This document shows, one piece after another, positions 7,586 through 16,452 of a DNA stretch of 64,000 nt; within the stretch, counting starts at the first letter, position 1; each line of letters opens with the position of its first letter. Source of the stretch: Phocaeicola plebeius DSM 17135. Its GTDB lineage: Bacteria; Bacteroidota; Bacteroidia; Bacteroidales; Bacteroidaceae. Under the pieces are notes generated by a model that was given only the letters and a program-made list of their open reading frames with translations, made no database searches and was not told the origin of the DNA. The position numbers were made by a program, and so were the translations under genes. Where the stretch lies: contig NZ_DS990134.1 of assembly GCF_000187895.1 (NCBI RefSeq), positions 620,001-684,000 of the forward strand, written 5' to 3'.

Positions 7586-9793
7586 TTATTTTACTTCTTC
7601 CAGATACAATACCCGGCTGGCATAATCATTTAATTTATGATAGTCTACCTGATGAGTATAAGGAATTTCCAGGCCGTTTTCCATCAGGAATGCTCCGCTA
7701 TAAACTTTTCCTTCAAAGGGAAGCGGCTGATTGTCAATCCGGTTCAACTCTGTGATACGATAAGTCTTGTCGGGATGAAGACCGGCCATTGTTACACGCG
7801 GTAAGTGCTGATTGACAAAATGTTCTGTTTTCCACCAGTAGAATACAGCTTTGTCTTTTTCCGGACTGGTATACATTAAGGAGGCTACTCCCAGATGGTC
7901 GTATGGAGAAACAAGGCGATAAATATCTCCTAACTGAACTACCGGACGGATTTTCTTGTAATCGGCTATTGCTTTGCGACACAGGTCTTTTTCTTCATCG
8001 GTCATGTTTTTAGGCTGGATTTCCATTCCTAATCGTCCACTCATAGCTACATCGATGCGGTATTTAAGTGGAACGGTGCGGAAAGTCTGGTGGTTGGGAG
8101 CCGCACTGATGTGCGAAGCCATGGCAATGGCAGGGAAGAAGTAAGAAGTTCCCCATTGCATGTAGATGCGTTGCAGTGCATCCGTGTTGTCGCTCACCCA
8201 AAACTCATCAAAGTAAGGAAGATAGCCATAGTTGGCACGACCGCCTCCACTGGCACAAGCCTGAATCACTAAGTCCGGATATTTGGCACGGATACGCTGG
8301 CATACACTCTCAAAGCCTTTGTGATATTCTATGTACATGTGGCTTTGTTTGTCAGCTGTCAGATAATTGGAGCCATGATTCATAATGGCCATGTTGGCAT
8401 CCCATTTAATGTAAGCGATGTCGGGGTACTGTGTCATCAAGTCGTCAACAACCTTGAAAACGAAATCCTGTACTTCCGGATTTGCCAAATCGAGTACTAC
8501 CTGAGTACCTCCACGTCCAAGAACCGGATCACGCTGAGGAGCTTTCAGTATCCATTCAGGATGTTTTTCATACAATTCGCTGATTGTGTTTGCCATTTCC
8601 GGTTCTATCCAGATACCAAACTTGATGCCATGCTTCTTTGCATCTCTTATCAATCCTTCAATACCTTCCGGAAGCTTGTTTTTGTCTGTTACCCAATCAC
8701 CCAGTGAGGAACTGTCGTTCTTACGTGGATATTTGTCTCCAAACCATCCGTCGTCCATCACGAAAAGCTCGCCTCCCATTGAGGCAATGTCGCTCATCAT
8801 CTGGTCCATTCCTTTCTGGTTAATGTCGAAATACACACCTTCCCAGCTGTTCAATAAAATATCACGAACCACATTGCCATGAGCCAGTTTGTAAGTCCGT
8901 CCCCATTTGTGGAAATTACGGCTTGCACCGCTCAGCCCTTCGTCGCTGTAAGTCAGGGCTACGGCAGGCGTGCGGAATACTTCTTTTTTAGAAAGCATGT
9001 ATGAAGAGTTTTCTTCGTTGATGCCGGCATAGAACTGATGATAATCGCTGTCGTCAGTATCAATTTTCAGTTTGTAGTTGCCTGTGTAGCAAAGGGCGGC
9101 TCCAATGACTCTTCCTGTATTTTCCTGTGGTTTCCCATCGAGTGAGAACATCACTTCTGCATGTGAGGTATGTGAATTGCGTACCCCATCTTTATTTTTA
9201 ATTACGGTCATTCCTGGCTGTAGCGGTTCTTGTGTCAGTTGTCCTTCGTTTGCCCATGAACCAGACAGATGTGAAAGCCATACATTTCCTCTGCGAATGG
9301 GTAAGTAGGCAGAAGAGAACTGGCTCAGATATACTGGCTTCTTTTCTGTGTGGCTTATCTCGGTCCAGGTTTCTATCATATCTACATCCTGATATGCTTT
9401 GTAGTGTACGTCGACATAGAACGGATATACTTTGTCTTTCAGGTGGACAGTCGTTAATGTTGACTGCTTCTCCTGATTAGTGCTGACACTTACCACCTCC
9501 ATTTGTGTAGACATGTTGCCGTCGGCGTGTTTTACAGAAAGAGCAGCTTCTCCCGGACAATTCATTCCATATACGGGGTAAGCCGTATGGTTACAATTAG
9601 ATGCTTCGTTGATGTGTTGCAAGTCTGTTTCATTCAGTTTGCTTCCATAGTAAAGATACTTTAGCTCACCGCCATTGGGCGCATTCAGTACGAGCGATGT
9701 GTTAGGGGTAGAAATACAGATGTGCTGTGCCATTGCATTTCCGGCCAAGAAAGAAAGGCCTGCTAAAAGATAAAGTTTGCTTTTTGCACTCAT
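7586..9793 (-). CDS. GH36 alpha-galactosidase
   Basis: The 735-residue enzyme has a signal peptide (1-22), a large N-terminal beta-sandwich, a TIM barrel and a C-terminal beta domain, the usual GH36 layout. The nucleophile is Asp465 in YIKWDANMAI and the acid/base is probably Asp535 in WVSDNTDALQR. FVMDDGWFGDKY and the CASGGGRANYGYLPYFDEFW segment are further family blocks. It removes alpha-1,6-galactosyl side chains from galactomannan oligosaccharides, most likely in the periplasm. It is divergent from the AraC regulator and its promoter carries the GATAAAA-N3-TATCA box, which ties it to the mannan locus. Confidence is high because family, context and regulation agree. Confidence 0.95.
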   Translation of the reverse strand: MSAKSKLYLLAGLSFLAGNAMAQHICISTPNTSLVLNAPNGGELKYLYYGSKLNETDLQHINEASNCNHTAYPVYGMNCPGEAALSVKHADGNMSTQMEVVSVSTNQEKQSTLTTVHLKDKVYPFYVDVHYKAYQDVDMIETWTEISHTEKKPVYLSQFSSAYLPIRRGNVWLSHLSGSWANEGQLTQEPLQPGMTVIKNKDGVRNSHTSHAEVMFSLDGKPQENTGRVIGAALCYTGNYKLKIDTDDSDYHQFYAGINEENSSYMLSKKEVFRTPAVALTYSDEGLSGASRNFHKWGRTYKLAHGNVVRDILLNSWEGVYFDINQKGMDQMMSDIASMGGELFVMDDGWFGDKYPRKNDSSSLGDWVTDKNKLPEGIEGLIRDAKKHGIKFGIWIEPEMANTISELYEKHPEWILKAPQRDPVLGRGGTQVVLDLANPEVQDFVFKVVDDLMTQYPDIAYIKWDANMAIMNHGSNYLTADKQSHMYIEYHKGFESVCQRIRAKYPDLVIQACASGGGRANYGYLPYFDEFWVSDNTDALQRIYMQWGTSYFFPAIAMASHISAAPNHQTFRTVPLKYRIDVAMSGRLGMEIQPKNMTDEEKDLCRKAIADYKKIRPVVQLGDIYRLVSPYDHLGVASLMYTSPEKDKAVFYWWKTEHFVNQHLPRVTMAGLHPDKTYRITELNRIDNQPLPFEGKVYSGAFLMENGLEIPYTHQVDYHKLNDYASRVLYLEEVK

Positions 9794-9840
9794 GCTTTTC
9801 AGTTTTGATAATAGATTTTGTTTAATTATTTATTTGTCTG

Positions 9841-9884
9841 CAAAAATAGGTGTTGTTTTGTGATAAAACTGATATGTTTTTATC
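9841..9884 (-). promoter_or_regulatory. Alpha-galactosidase promoter with mannan-regulon box
   Basis: On the minus strand GATAAAAACATATCA (9884-9870) is followed by the -7 element TATTTTTG (9848-9841). The span from box start to -7 end is exactly 44 nt. The transcript leader would be about 40 nt. No -33 TTTG is present where the box lies, which fits activator-dependent transcription. Confidence 0.7.
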
Positions 9885-9885
9885 T

Positions 9886-9893
9886 TATTTTTG
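9886..9893 (+). promoter_or_regulatory. Candidate -7 element of the AraC regulator gene
   Basis: TATTTTTG lies one base downstream of the alpha-galactosidase box (9870-9884) and about 93 nt before the regulator ATG. A protein bound at that box would sit directly against this promoter, so autoregulation is possible. No good -33 element is seen. Confidence 0.45.
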
Positions 9894-9985
9894 TGGGAAA
9901 CAGAAAAATAGAGAATGAGACGCTTTTTCTGAGAATAATAACTTTTAATTATGGCCTTATTTTGTCCCTCTTTAAACGTACTGCT

Positions 9986-10876
9986 ATGGAAAAGTTGTTG
10001 AATGAGAATTTTATACGAGAAATAACTCCTCTTTCAGATAAAGATTGCTTTTACATTGCCGATCGGCATAAGAAAGAGTTTACATATCCTATGCATTGCC
10101 ACCGTGAGTTTGAACTGAATTTTGTGGAGCATGCACCAGGAGTGCGTCGTGTAGTCGGGGATTCGGCTGAAGTGATAGGTGATTATGATTTGGTATTAAT
10201 TACGAGTCCTGATTTGGAGCATGTGTGGGAACAAAATACGTGTACCTCAGAAAATATCCGGGAAATAACTATTCAGTTTGTTCCTTCTTTTATGAGTGGA
10301 CTGGTGGAAACGAATCAGTTTGATATGATTCGTAAAATGCTGGATAAAGCACAGTATGGGCTTTGTTTTCCCATGGATGCCATGATGAAAGTATATTCAT
10401 TGATTGACAAGCTTCCTGAGATGAAAGGGTTTTATGCCGTGGTACATTTCCTGACCTTGCTTTATGAACTTTCTTTGTTTACTGACCAGGCGCGTACTCT
10501 TTCAAGTTCTTCGTTTGCCAAAATAGAGGTGCATTCAGACAGTAGGCGTGTACAAAGAGTACAAGACTATATAGGAAAGCATTATCAAGAGGAAATAAAG
10601 CTGAAGCAGCTGGCTGATATGGTAGGTATGACCGAAGTATCTTTCAGTCGTTTCTTTAAGTTGCGTACAGGTAAGAATTTGTCAGATTACATTATTGATT
10701 TGCGGTTGGGCTATGCCACGCGTCTGCTTGTTGATTCAACGATGGCAGTAGCTGAAATCTGTTATGAGTGTGGCTTTAATAATTTATCTAATTTCAATCG
10801 CATATTTAAAAAGAAGAAAGGATGTTCTCCAAAAGAGTTTAGAGATAATTATAGAAAGAAACGTACTATTATTTAA
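9986..10876 (+). CDS. AraC family transcriptional regulator of the mannan locus
   Basis: The 296-residue protein has an N-terminal cupin-like sensor domain (about 20-105, with PMHCHREFELNFVEH) and a C-terminal double helix-turn-helix of AraC/XylS type (about 195-292, ending NFNRIFKKKKGCSPKEFRDN). ATG at 9986 is chosen: the frame is open further upstream, but that extension is AT-rich, non-conserved in character, and overlaps the promoter. It is divergent from the alpha-galactosidase and lies upstream of susC. I infer that it is the activator that binds the GATAAAA-N3-TATCA boxes, sensing a mannan-derived sugar. An unlinked regulator could bind them instead. A strong terminator follows. Confidence 0.9.
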   Translation: MEKLLNENFIREITPLSDKDCFYIADRHKKEFTYPMHCHREFELNFVEHAPGVRRVVGDSAEVIGDYDLVLITSPDLEHVWEQNTCTSENIREITIQFVPSFMSGLVETNQFDMIRKMLDKAQYGLCFPMDAMMKVYSLIDKLPEMKGFYAVVHFLTLLYELSLFTDQARTLSSSSFAKIEVHSDSRRVQRVQDYIGKHYQEEIKLKQLADMVGMTEVSFSRFFKLRTGKNLSDYIIDLRLGYATRLLVDSTMAVAEICYECGFNNLSNFNRIFKKKKGCSPKEFRDNYRKKRTII

Positions 10877-10899
10877 TGGTATAATATATAATTAAGGAA

Positions 10900-10942
10900 G
10901 GCCCTCTTTTTATCAGGTATTGAGAAAAGAGGGCCATTTTTC
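10900..10942 (+). terminator. Terminator after the AraC gene
   Basis: GGCCCTCTTTT (10900-10910) pairs perfectly with AAAAGAGGGCC (10925-10935) around a 14-nt loop and is followed by ATTTTTC. Confidence 0.9.
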
Positions 10943-10980
10943 TGTTTAGATGGGGAATAAATGAAACTCAATCAGTATAT

Positions 10981-11024
10981 GATAAAATTATATCATTTTT
11001 ATCAGTGCTTATCGGCTAATTTTG
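10981..11024 (+). promoter_or_regulatory. Orphan promoter with mannan-regulon box
   Basis: GATAAAATTATATCA (10981-10995) precedes the -7 element TAATTTTG (11017-11024) with the 44-nt spacing found at susC, the second GH26 and the alpha-galactosidase. A T immediately precedes the box, giving a full TGATA-N6-TATCA dyad. Downstream lies only a 47-codon frame before the susC promoter. Confidence 0.65.
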
Positions 11025-11049
11025 CAGCGTTGAAATAAATCTAATAAGT

Positions 11050-11193
11050 ATGCAGAAACGAATTTCTTTTCTATTGCCTCGGAGTTGTGTGAATATTTTG
11101 TTTGCATGTAAGCAAATGAAGAATGATATAATAGAAGTTGAATACACACATTTCATGAAGGGACAGAATCCGGTTGATGATTGTGCAGGGTAG
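11050..11193 (+). CDS. 47-codon open frame behind the orphan promoter (leader peptide or gene remnant)
   Basis: The frame begins MQKRISFLLPRSCVNILFAC, which resembles the start of a lipoprotein signal (ILFAC as a weak lipobox), and ends after VDDCAG with TAG. ATG lies about 20 nt after the predicted start site of the orphan promoter. The product is too short for a known PUL protein, so a decayed lipoprotein gene, a leader peptide or a non-coding transcript are all possible. I do not recognise a family. Confidence 0.25.
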   Translation: MQKRISFLLPRSCVNILFACKQMKNDIIEVEYTHFMKGQNPVDDCAG

Positions 11194-11237
11194 AAGGAAG
11201 AGAAGGAACAGTCGGTGATTTGTTTATACAAGTGATA

Positions 11238-11281
11238 GATAAAATTGTATCATTATTACAATGTGATTGTTTCTACCTTTG
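11238..11281 (+). promoter_or_regulatory. susC promoter of the mannan locus with regulon box
   Basis: GATAAAATTGTATCA (11238-11252) and the -7 element TACCTTTG (11274-11281) span 44 nt. It should drive susC, susD, two glycan-binding lipoproteins and the first GH26. The leader is about 118 nt. Confidence 0.7.
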
Positions 11282-11405
11282 TGGTTGTAAGAAATTTGTA
11301 ATATAAAGCGACTTTTAATCTGATATTATGTAGAGAGGATTCCGTTTGTTGGCTTTTCGCATATATCTATTGATGAAGAATTATTAATCATACAAGTGAT
11401 ACACT

Positions 11406-14400
11406 ATGAATAAAAATGTAAAAAGATGTGCGCTGGTTGCTGGTGCATTTGCCATGGTCTCTATGGGAAATGTGTATCAGGTGCAGGCTTCTGAACTTCA
11501 TGCATCGGAAGTGTTGCAGCAAGCGAAAAGGCAGATCAAAGGAAAAGTAGTTGATGCTGCCGGTGAAACTGTGATTGGAGCGAATGTTCTGGAAAAAGGA
11601 ACAACTAATGGGGTAATTACGGATATTGATGGTAATTTTGTACTAAACGTTTCTTCTGGAGCTACACTGGAGATTTCTTATATAGGTTATGTTACACAAA
11701 CCATAAAGGTCACAAACCAGACATCTTTACATATTGTATTGAAAGAAGATTCCGAGACTTTGGATGAAGTGGTGGTAGTGGGTTATGGAACCATGAAGAA
11801 AAGTGACTTGTCTGGTGCTTCTGTATCAGTGGGGGAAGATGCGATAAAAGGTTCTGTGATTACCAACCTGGACCAGTCTTTACAGGGACGTGCAGCGGGT
11901 GTTTCTGCCGTAAGTACTTCAGGAGCTCCGGGTTCTTCGTCTTCTATCCGTGTACGTGGACAAGCTACCATTAATTCCAATGCGGAACCTCTATATGTGA
12001 TTGACGGAGTAATTGTACAGGGAGGAGGTGCTTCGGGCGCAGATTTTGGTTTGGGAGATGCTTTAGGTAATGGTTCTGTATCTACCATTTCTCCGCTTTC
12101 TACCATTAACCCTGCCGATATTGTCTCAATGGAAATTTTGAAGGATGCTTCGGCAACTGCGATTTATGGAGCGCAAGGAGCAAATGGAGTGATATTGATT
12201 ACGACTAAACGAGGTAAGGCTGGTGAGGCTAAATTTACGTATGATGGCATGCTGGCTGTACAGAGACAGACCAAACGGCTGGATATGATGAACTTGCGTG
12301 AGTTCGCTAATTATTACAATGAATTTGTGCAAGTGGGCGAATTGGATGTGAACGGGTATTATGCCGATCCTTCCATCTTGGGTAAAGGAACGAACTGGCA
12401 GGATGCGGTTTTCCAGACTGCATTGCAACACCAGCATCAGGTTTCTGCTGAAGGAGGTACGGAAAAAATTAAATATTATGTTTCCGCTTCTTATATGGAT
12501 CAGGATGGTACGTTAATCGGATCCAACTTTAATCGTTATTCTTTCCGTGTGAATTTGGACTCTCAGTTAAAAAGCTGGTTGAAACTGGGATTGAGTGCTA
12601 CTTATTCATCTACGGATGAAGATCTGAAACTGGCAGATGGTGAACAGGGTATTATTAATTATTCATTGAAAACTGTCCCTGATATTCCTATTTATGATAT
12701 TGACGGAAATTATGCAACCATTGTGCGTGAAGGTTACACGAATCCGAACCCGATAGCCATGGCTATGATGGATCAGGTGCTGCTGAACCGCCAGAAGTTG
12801 ACAGGTAACATCTTCTTTGAGGTTACACCAATAAAGAATCTGGTGTGGCATGCGGAACTGGGTTATGATATTAGTGCTTCCAAAGGTGAACGTTATAAAC
12901 CTATGGTGGACTTTGGTAGTTGGAAGCGCGACAGTAACTATAGTAGTATTCAGAAGAACAGCAGTACATTTTGGCAACTCAAGAATTATGTTACGTATAG
13001 CGGCATGATAGACAAGCATAATTTTACGGCCATGCTGGGCCAGGAATGTTGGGCGTCTAATTATGATAATATCAGTGTAACTAATACCAGTTTGCCTTCT
13101 GATGCCGTGCATAATCCGGCTTTAGGTACCGCTACTCCAGTAATTGGTTCTGGGTTTGGCAGTTCAGCCATGGCATCGTTCTTTACTCGTCTGACTTACA
13201 ATTACGATAACCGTTATTACGGAACTTACACTTACCGTTACGATGGCTCTTCAAACTTTGGCCCGGATAACCGTTGGGCAGGCTTCCATGCACTTGCTGG
13301 TTCGTGGCGTTTTTCAAATGAAGAATTCTTTAAGCCTTTGTCTGGTGTAATTAGTAATGGTAAATTACGTTTAGGCTGGGGACAGACCGGTAATGCAAAT
13401 ATTGGAGGATATTTGTGGGGAACTTCTATCGTAAAAATGAGTTCAAGTCTCGGAACGGGATATCGTCCGAAAAATATTCCGAATACCAGCATCAAGTGGG
13501 AATCTCAGGAACAGTGGAATGTAGGACTGGATTTGGGATTCATTCAGGACCGTATTAATTTGGTTGTAGACTGGTATAAAAAGGTTTCAAATGACATGTT
13601 GATGGCTTTGCAGTTACCTTCTTATATGGGAACTCAGGGGAATACCAGCAGCCGTTTGGATCCTCCTTATGGTAACTATGGTAGTATTGAGAATGCCGGT
13701 GTGGAAATTTCACTCAACACGCATCCGTTAATTGGAAAGTTCCAGTGGGATTCCGATTTCCAGATTTCATTCAATAAGAATAAATTAAAGGCATTGAGTG
13801 GAACGGCCAATGCACAAATTGTTGGCTATGGACAATGGAATGACGTAGTTAGTGTGTCCAATGTAGGTGAGTCATTGTATAATTTCTATGGTTATGTATG
13901 TGATGGAGTTTATCAGGATTATGAAGACCTGCAGAAATCTCCGAAACCAGAGCAGTATCCGTCAAACGGAGTGTTTAACCGAAAGAATACAGTTTGGGTG
14001 GGTGACATCAAATATAAGGATATTAGTGGTCCGGATGGAAAACCTGATGGAGTAATTAATGAATATGATAAGACGAACTTGGGCTCTCCGATGCCGAAAT
14101 TTACTTTTGGATGGACCAATACATTCCGTTACAAGGATTTTGACTTGTCGATATTTATTAATGGTTCTTATGGAAATAAGGTAATGAATTATTTGGGTAT
14201 GCAGCTTACTCACATGAATTCTGCATGGGAAAATCAGTTGAACTCGGTAACGGGTCGTGCCAGACTGGAACCGATTGATCCGGATAAAGTTTATCCTGCC
14301 GGCCAGTATTGGTATGATGATGTGACTAATGTGCGTGTCTCTAATCCGGAAGCTGTTATTCCTCGTGCTTCTATTCAGGACCCGAACGACAATGACCGTA

Positions 14401-14669
14401 TTAGCGACCGTTATGTGGAAGATGGTTCTTACATCCGTTTGAAGAATATTACACTGGGTTATACTTTCCCAAGTAAATTAATCAAGAAGTTTGGTATTAA
14501 TAACTTACGACTTTATGCGAATATTCAGAACTTATTGACAATTACAGGATATGATGGTTACGATCCTGAAATCGGAGCCAGTACGCAAAGCACTAATGTG
14601 TATGGATTGGATTACGGACGTTATCCGTCGCCTACTGTCTATTCATTCGGACTGAATGTTTCTTTTTAA
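11406..14669 (+). CDS. SusC-like TonB-dependent outer-membrane transporter (mannan locus)
   Basis: The 1087-residue protein has a signal peptide (about 1-28), a CarboxypepD_reg domain (about 42-120, IKGKVVDAAGETVIGANVL), a TonB box-like LDEVVVVGYG, a plug domain containing SSSIRVRGQATINSNAEPLY and VIDGVIV, and a 22-strand barrel that ends with YSFGLNVSF, a typical C-terminal Phe signal. It imports beta-mannan oligosaccharides across the outer membrane, powered by TonB-ExbBD, with the downstream SusD as its lid. The gap to susD is 20 nt. Transport specificity is inferred from the surrounding GH26, GH130 and GH36 genes. Confidence 0.96.
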   Translation: MNKNVKRCALVAGAFAMVSMGNVYQVQASELHASEVLQQAKRQIKGKVVDAAGETVIGANVLEKGTTNGVITDIDGNFVLNVSSGATLEISYIGYVTQTIKVTNQTSLHIVLKEDSETLDEVVVVGYGTMKKSDLSGASVSVGEDAIKGSVITNLDQSLQGRAAGVSAVSTSGAPGSSSSIRVRGQATINSNAEPLYVIDGVIVQGGGASGADFGLGDALGNGSVSTISPLSTINPADIVSMEILKDASATAIYGAQGANGVILITTKRGKAGEAKFTYDGMLAVQRQTKRLDMMNLREFANYYNEFVQVGELDVNGYYADPSILGKGTNWQDAVFQTALQHQHQVSAEGGTEKIKYYVSASYMDQDGTLIGSNFNRYSFRVNLDSQLKSWLKLGLSATYSSTDEDLKLADGEQGIINYSLKTVPDIPIYDIDGNYATIVREGYTNPNPIAMAMMDQVLLNRQKLTGNIFFEVTPIKNLVWHAELGYDISASKGERYKPMVDFGSWKRDSNYSSIQKNSSTFWQLKNYVTYSGMIDKHNFTAMLGQECWASNYDNISVTNTSLPSDAVHNPALGTATPVIGSGFGSSAMASFFTRLTYNYDNRYYGTYTYRYDGSSNFGPDNRWAGFHALAGSWRFSNEEFFKPLSGVISNGKLRLGWGQTGNANIGGYLWGTSIVKMSSSLGTGYRPKNIPNTSIKWESQEQWNVGLDLGFIQDRINLVVDWYKKVSNDMLMALQLPSYMGTQGNTSSRLDPPYGNYGSIENAGVEISLNTHPLIGKFQWDSDFQISFNKNKLKALSGTANAQIVGYGQWNDVVSVSNVGESLYNFYGYVCDGVYQDYEDLQKSPKPEQYPSNGVFNRKNTVWVGDIKYKDISGPDGKPDGVINEYDKTNLGSPMPKFTFGWTNTFRYKDFDLSIFINGSYGNKVMNYLGMQLTHMNSAWENQLNSVTGRARLEPIDPDKVYPAGQYWYDDVTNVRVSNPEAVIPRASIQDPNDNDRISDRYVEDGSYIRLKNITLGYTFPSKLIKKFGINNLRLYANIQNLLTITGYDGYDPEIGASTQSTNVYGLDYGRYPSPTVYSFGLNVSF

Positions 14670-14689
14670 CCTGTTAAATTTGACTGTAT

Positions 14690-16444
14690 ATGAAAATCAA
14701 GAATATTAAATATGTGGCTTTGGCTGCGGTCTTTGGTATGGGAGCAACTTCTTGTGATGATTTTCTGGATCGACCGACTGAAGATAATTATAATCAATCT
14801 AATTTTTACCAGAATGATACCCAGTGCGTGCAGGGAGTCAATTTCTTGTATAACTCTCCATGGTATGATTTCCAGCGTGGTTTCTTTAAAGTGGGTGAAG
14901 TGATGTCTGGTAATTATTATTGGGGGAAAAGTCCTTATCTGGATTTCACAGTGAATGGAACGGATCAGGATTTGGTTAATATGTCTTATTCCTTGTGGTC
15001 TGTGATTGCCTATTGTAATACGGTGTACAAGACTCTGCAAACTGCTAACTGTTCTGAGAATGTCAGAAGACAGTGTATGGCTGAGTGTTTGTCTTGGAAA
15101 GCTATGGCTTATTTCTATCTGGCACGTACTTTCGGAGCTGTACCTATTGTACATGATAATTCCAAAGAACTGGCAGATGGAACTTATAATGACAAAAAGA
15201 AGGTCATGCTGGCTGATGTCTATGAATATATTGTCATGACATTGGAGAAAGCAATGGAATTGTTTAAAGATGAGGATGGAAATGTCATGAAAGGTGATGC
15301 CGGACGTATAGATTATTATGGAGCTGAAGGATTGCTGGCAAAGGTTTATTTGACAAAGTCAGGCGTAGGTCAAAACGGTATGCGTGATGAGGCGGCTTTG
15401 AATAAAGCTAAGGAATTGGCAGAAGATGTGATTGATAACTCTGGCCGCAAACTGATGGAAAACTATGCAGATATATTCCGTTTGCAGAATAATAACTGTG
15501 AAGAAAGTCTGATTGGCTGGCGTTGGGATGCGGCAAGCGGTCAGTACACGGCGCAAAATACATTACAGTCGGACTTGGCCATGGTGGGATTTGATGAATT
15601 TGGAGATAACTGGGGTGGTTATAATGGTCCTTCCATTGACCTACAGCTGGCTTTTGGAGTTACTCCGGACCAGAATCCGAAGGACCGCGACAAATCGGTT
15701 ATTGATACTCGTCGTAAAGCAACCATGATGATGGCAGGCGATAAATATGAATATTTCTGGCAGGATAAAGGGGGCTTCGATTATATCAACTTCATCTACG
15801 ATAAGGATGGTTATGGTAAAGGTGGTCCCGGGGAATTGCAGAGTCCGACAGGAGCCAATGAGGTGAAGCATTTGTATGGTAATGCAAACGATCACATGAA
15901 AGGTCTGGGTGTATCAGCTGCAAGTATGTCCAGTAGCTTGAGTACCCATTTACTGCGTTTGGCCGATGTATATCTGATTTATGTAGAAGCAGTAATTGGA
16001 AATCAGGGCTCAACCACGAGTGAAAAGGCCAGAGATGTATTCTGGCAAGTACGTCATCGTGCGGTAAGTGAATACAAATTGCCAGCTTCTGTTTCCTGGG
16101 AAGATGTCTGGAAGGAACGTCGTCTGGAACTGGCTTGTGAAGGAGACCGTTGGTATGATTTTGTACGTTTGTCTTATTATGATTCATCAAGAGCGATTAA
16201 TGAACTTGTAAATCAGAAACGTGATGTATACGACAACTTGAATACGTTGTATAAATCCTATTATGAATCCGGACAGACGACTTGGAATGCTACTTCAGAT
16301 CAGCATTATACTGATAATCCAAAGGTGCCTAATGTAACAAAAGAAAGCTTTACATTGCCGTTCCCCTCAGAGGATGTGGTATTTAATCCTAATTTGATGG
16401 AAGATCCCGTACATGTGGATGTGCGTACGGAGTATAGTTATTAA
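14690..16444 (+). CDS. SusD-like surface glycan-binding lipoprotein (mannan locus)
   Basis: The 584-residue protein has a lipoprotein signal with Cys22 (GMGATSCDDF) and the RagB/SusD helical fold, including CLSWKAMAYFYLARTFGAVP near the N-terminal TPR region and WKERRLELACEGDRWYDFVR near the C-terminus. It caps the partner SusC barrel and delivers oligosaccharides. It is co-transcribed with susC and with the lipoprotein gene 9 nt downstream. The acidic residues after the lipidated Cys fit export to the cell surface. Confidence 0.95.
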   Translation: MKIKNIKYVALAAVFGMGATSCDDFLDRPTEDNYNQSNFYQNDTQCVQGVNFLYNSPWYDFQRGFFKVGEVMSGNYYWGKSPYLDFTVNGTDQDLVNMSYSLWSVIAYCNTVYKTLQTANCSENVRRQCMAECLSWKAMAYFYLARTFGAVPIVHDNSKELADGTYNDKKKVMLADVYEYIVMTLEKAMELFKDEDGNVMKGDAGRIDYYGAEGLLAKVYLTKSGVGQNGMRDEAALNKAKELAEDVIDNSGRKLMENYADIFRLQNNNCEESLIGWRWDAASGQYTAQNTLQSDLAMVGFDEFGDNWGGYNGPSIDLQLAFGVTPDQNPKDRDKSVIDTRRKATMMMAGDKYEYFWQDKGGFDYINFIYDKDGYGKGGPGELQSPTGANEVKHLYGNANDHMKGLGVSAASMSSSLSTHLLRLADVYLIYVEAVIGNQGSTTSEKARDVFWQVRHRAVSEYKLPASVSWEDVWKERRLELACEGDRWYDFVRLSYYDSSRAINELVNQKRDVYDNLNTLYKSYYESGQTTWNATSDQHYTDNPKVPNVTKESFTLPFPSEDVVFNPNLMEDPVHVDVRTEYSY

Positions 16445-16452
16445 TCTTTTAA

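Larger units (their letters stand above)
10877..11405. other. 529-bp intergenic region between the AraC gene and susC
   Basis: It holds the AraC terminator (10900-10942), an orphan box-containing promoter (10981-11024), a 47-codon open frame (11050-11193) and the susC promoter (11238-11281) with a leader of about 118 nt. The 12-mer ATACAAGTGATA occurs at 11226-11237 and again at 11390-11401 just before the susC ATG. No longer gene is supported. Confidence 0.7.

Noticed and set aside
11016-11231. 71-codon minus-strand frame upstream of susC
   Set aside because: It spans the -7 element of the orphan promoter and has the composition of the reverse of an AT-rich leader; no start signal or family feature.
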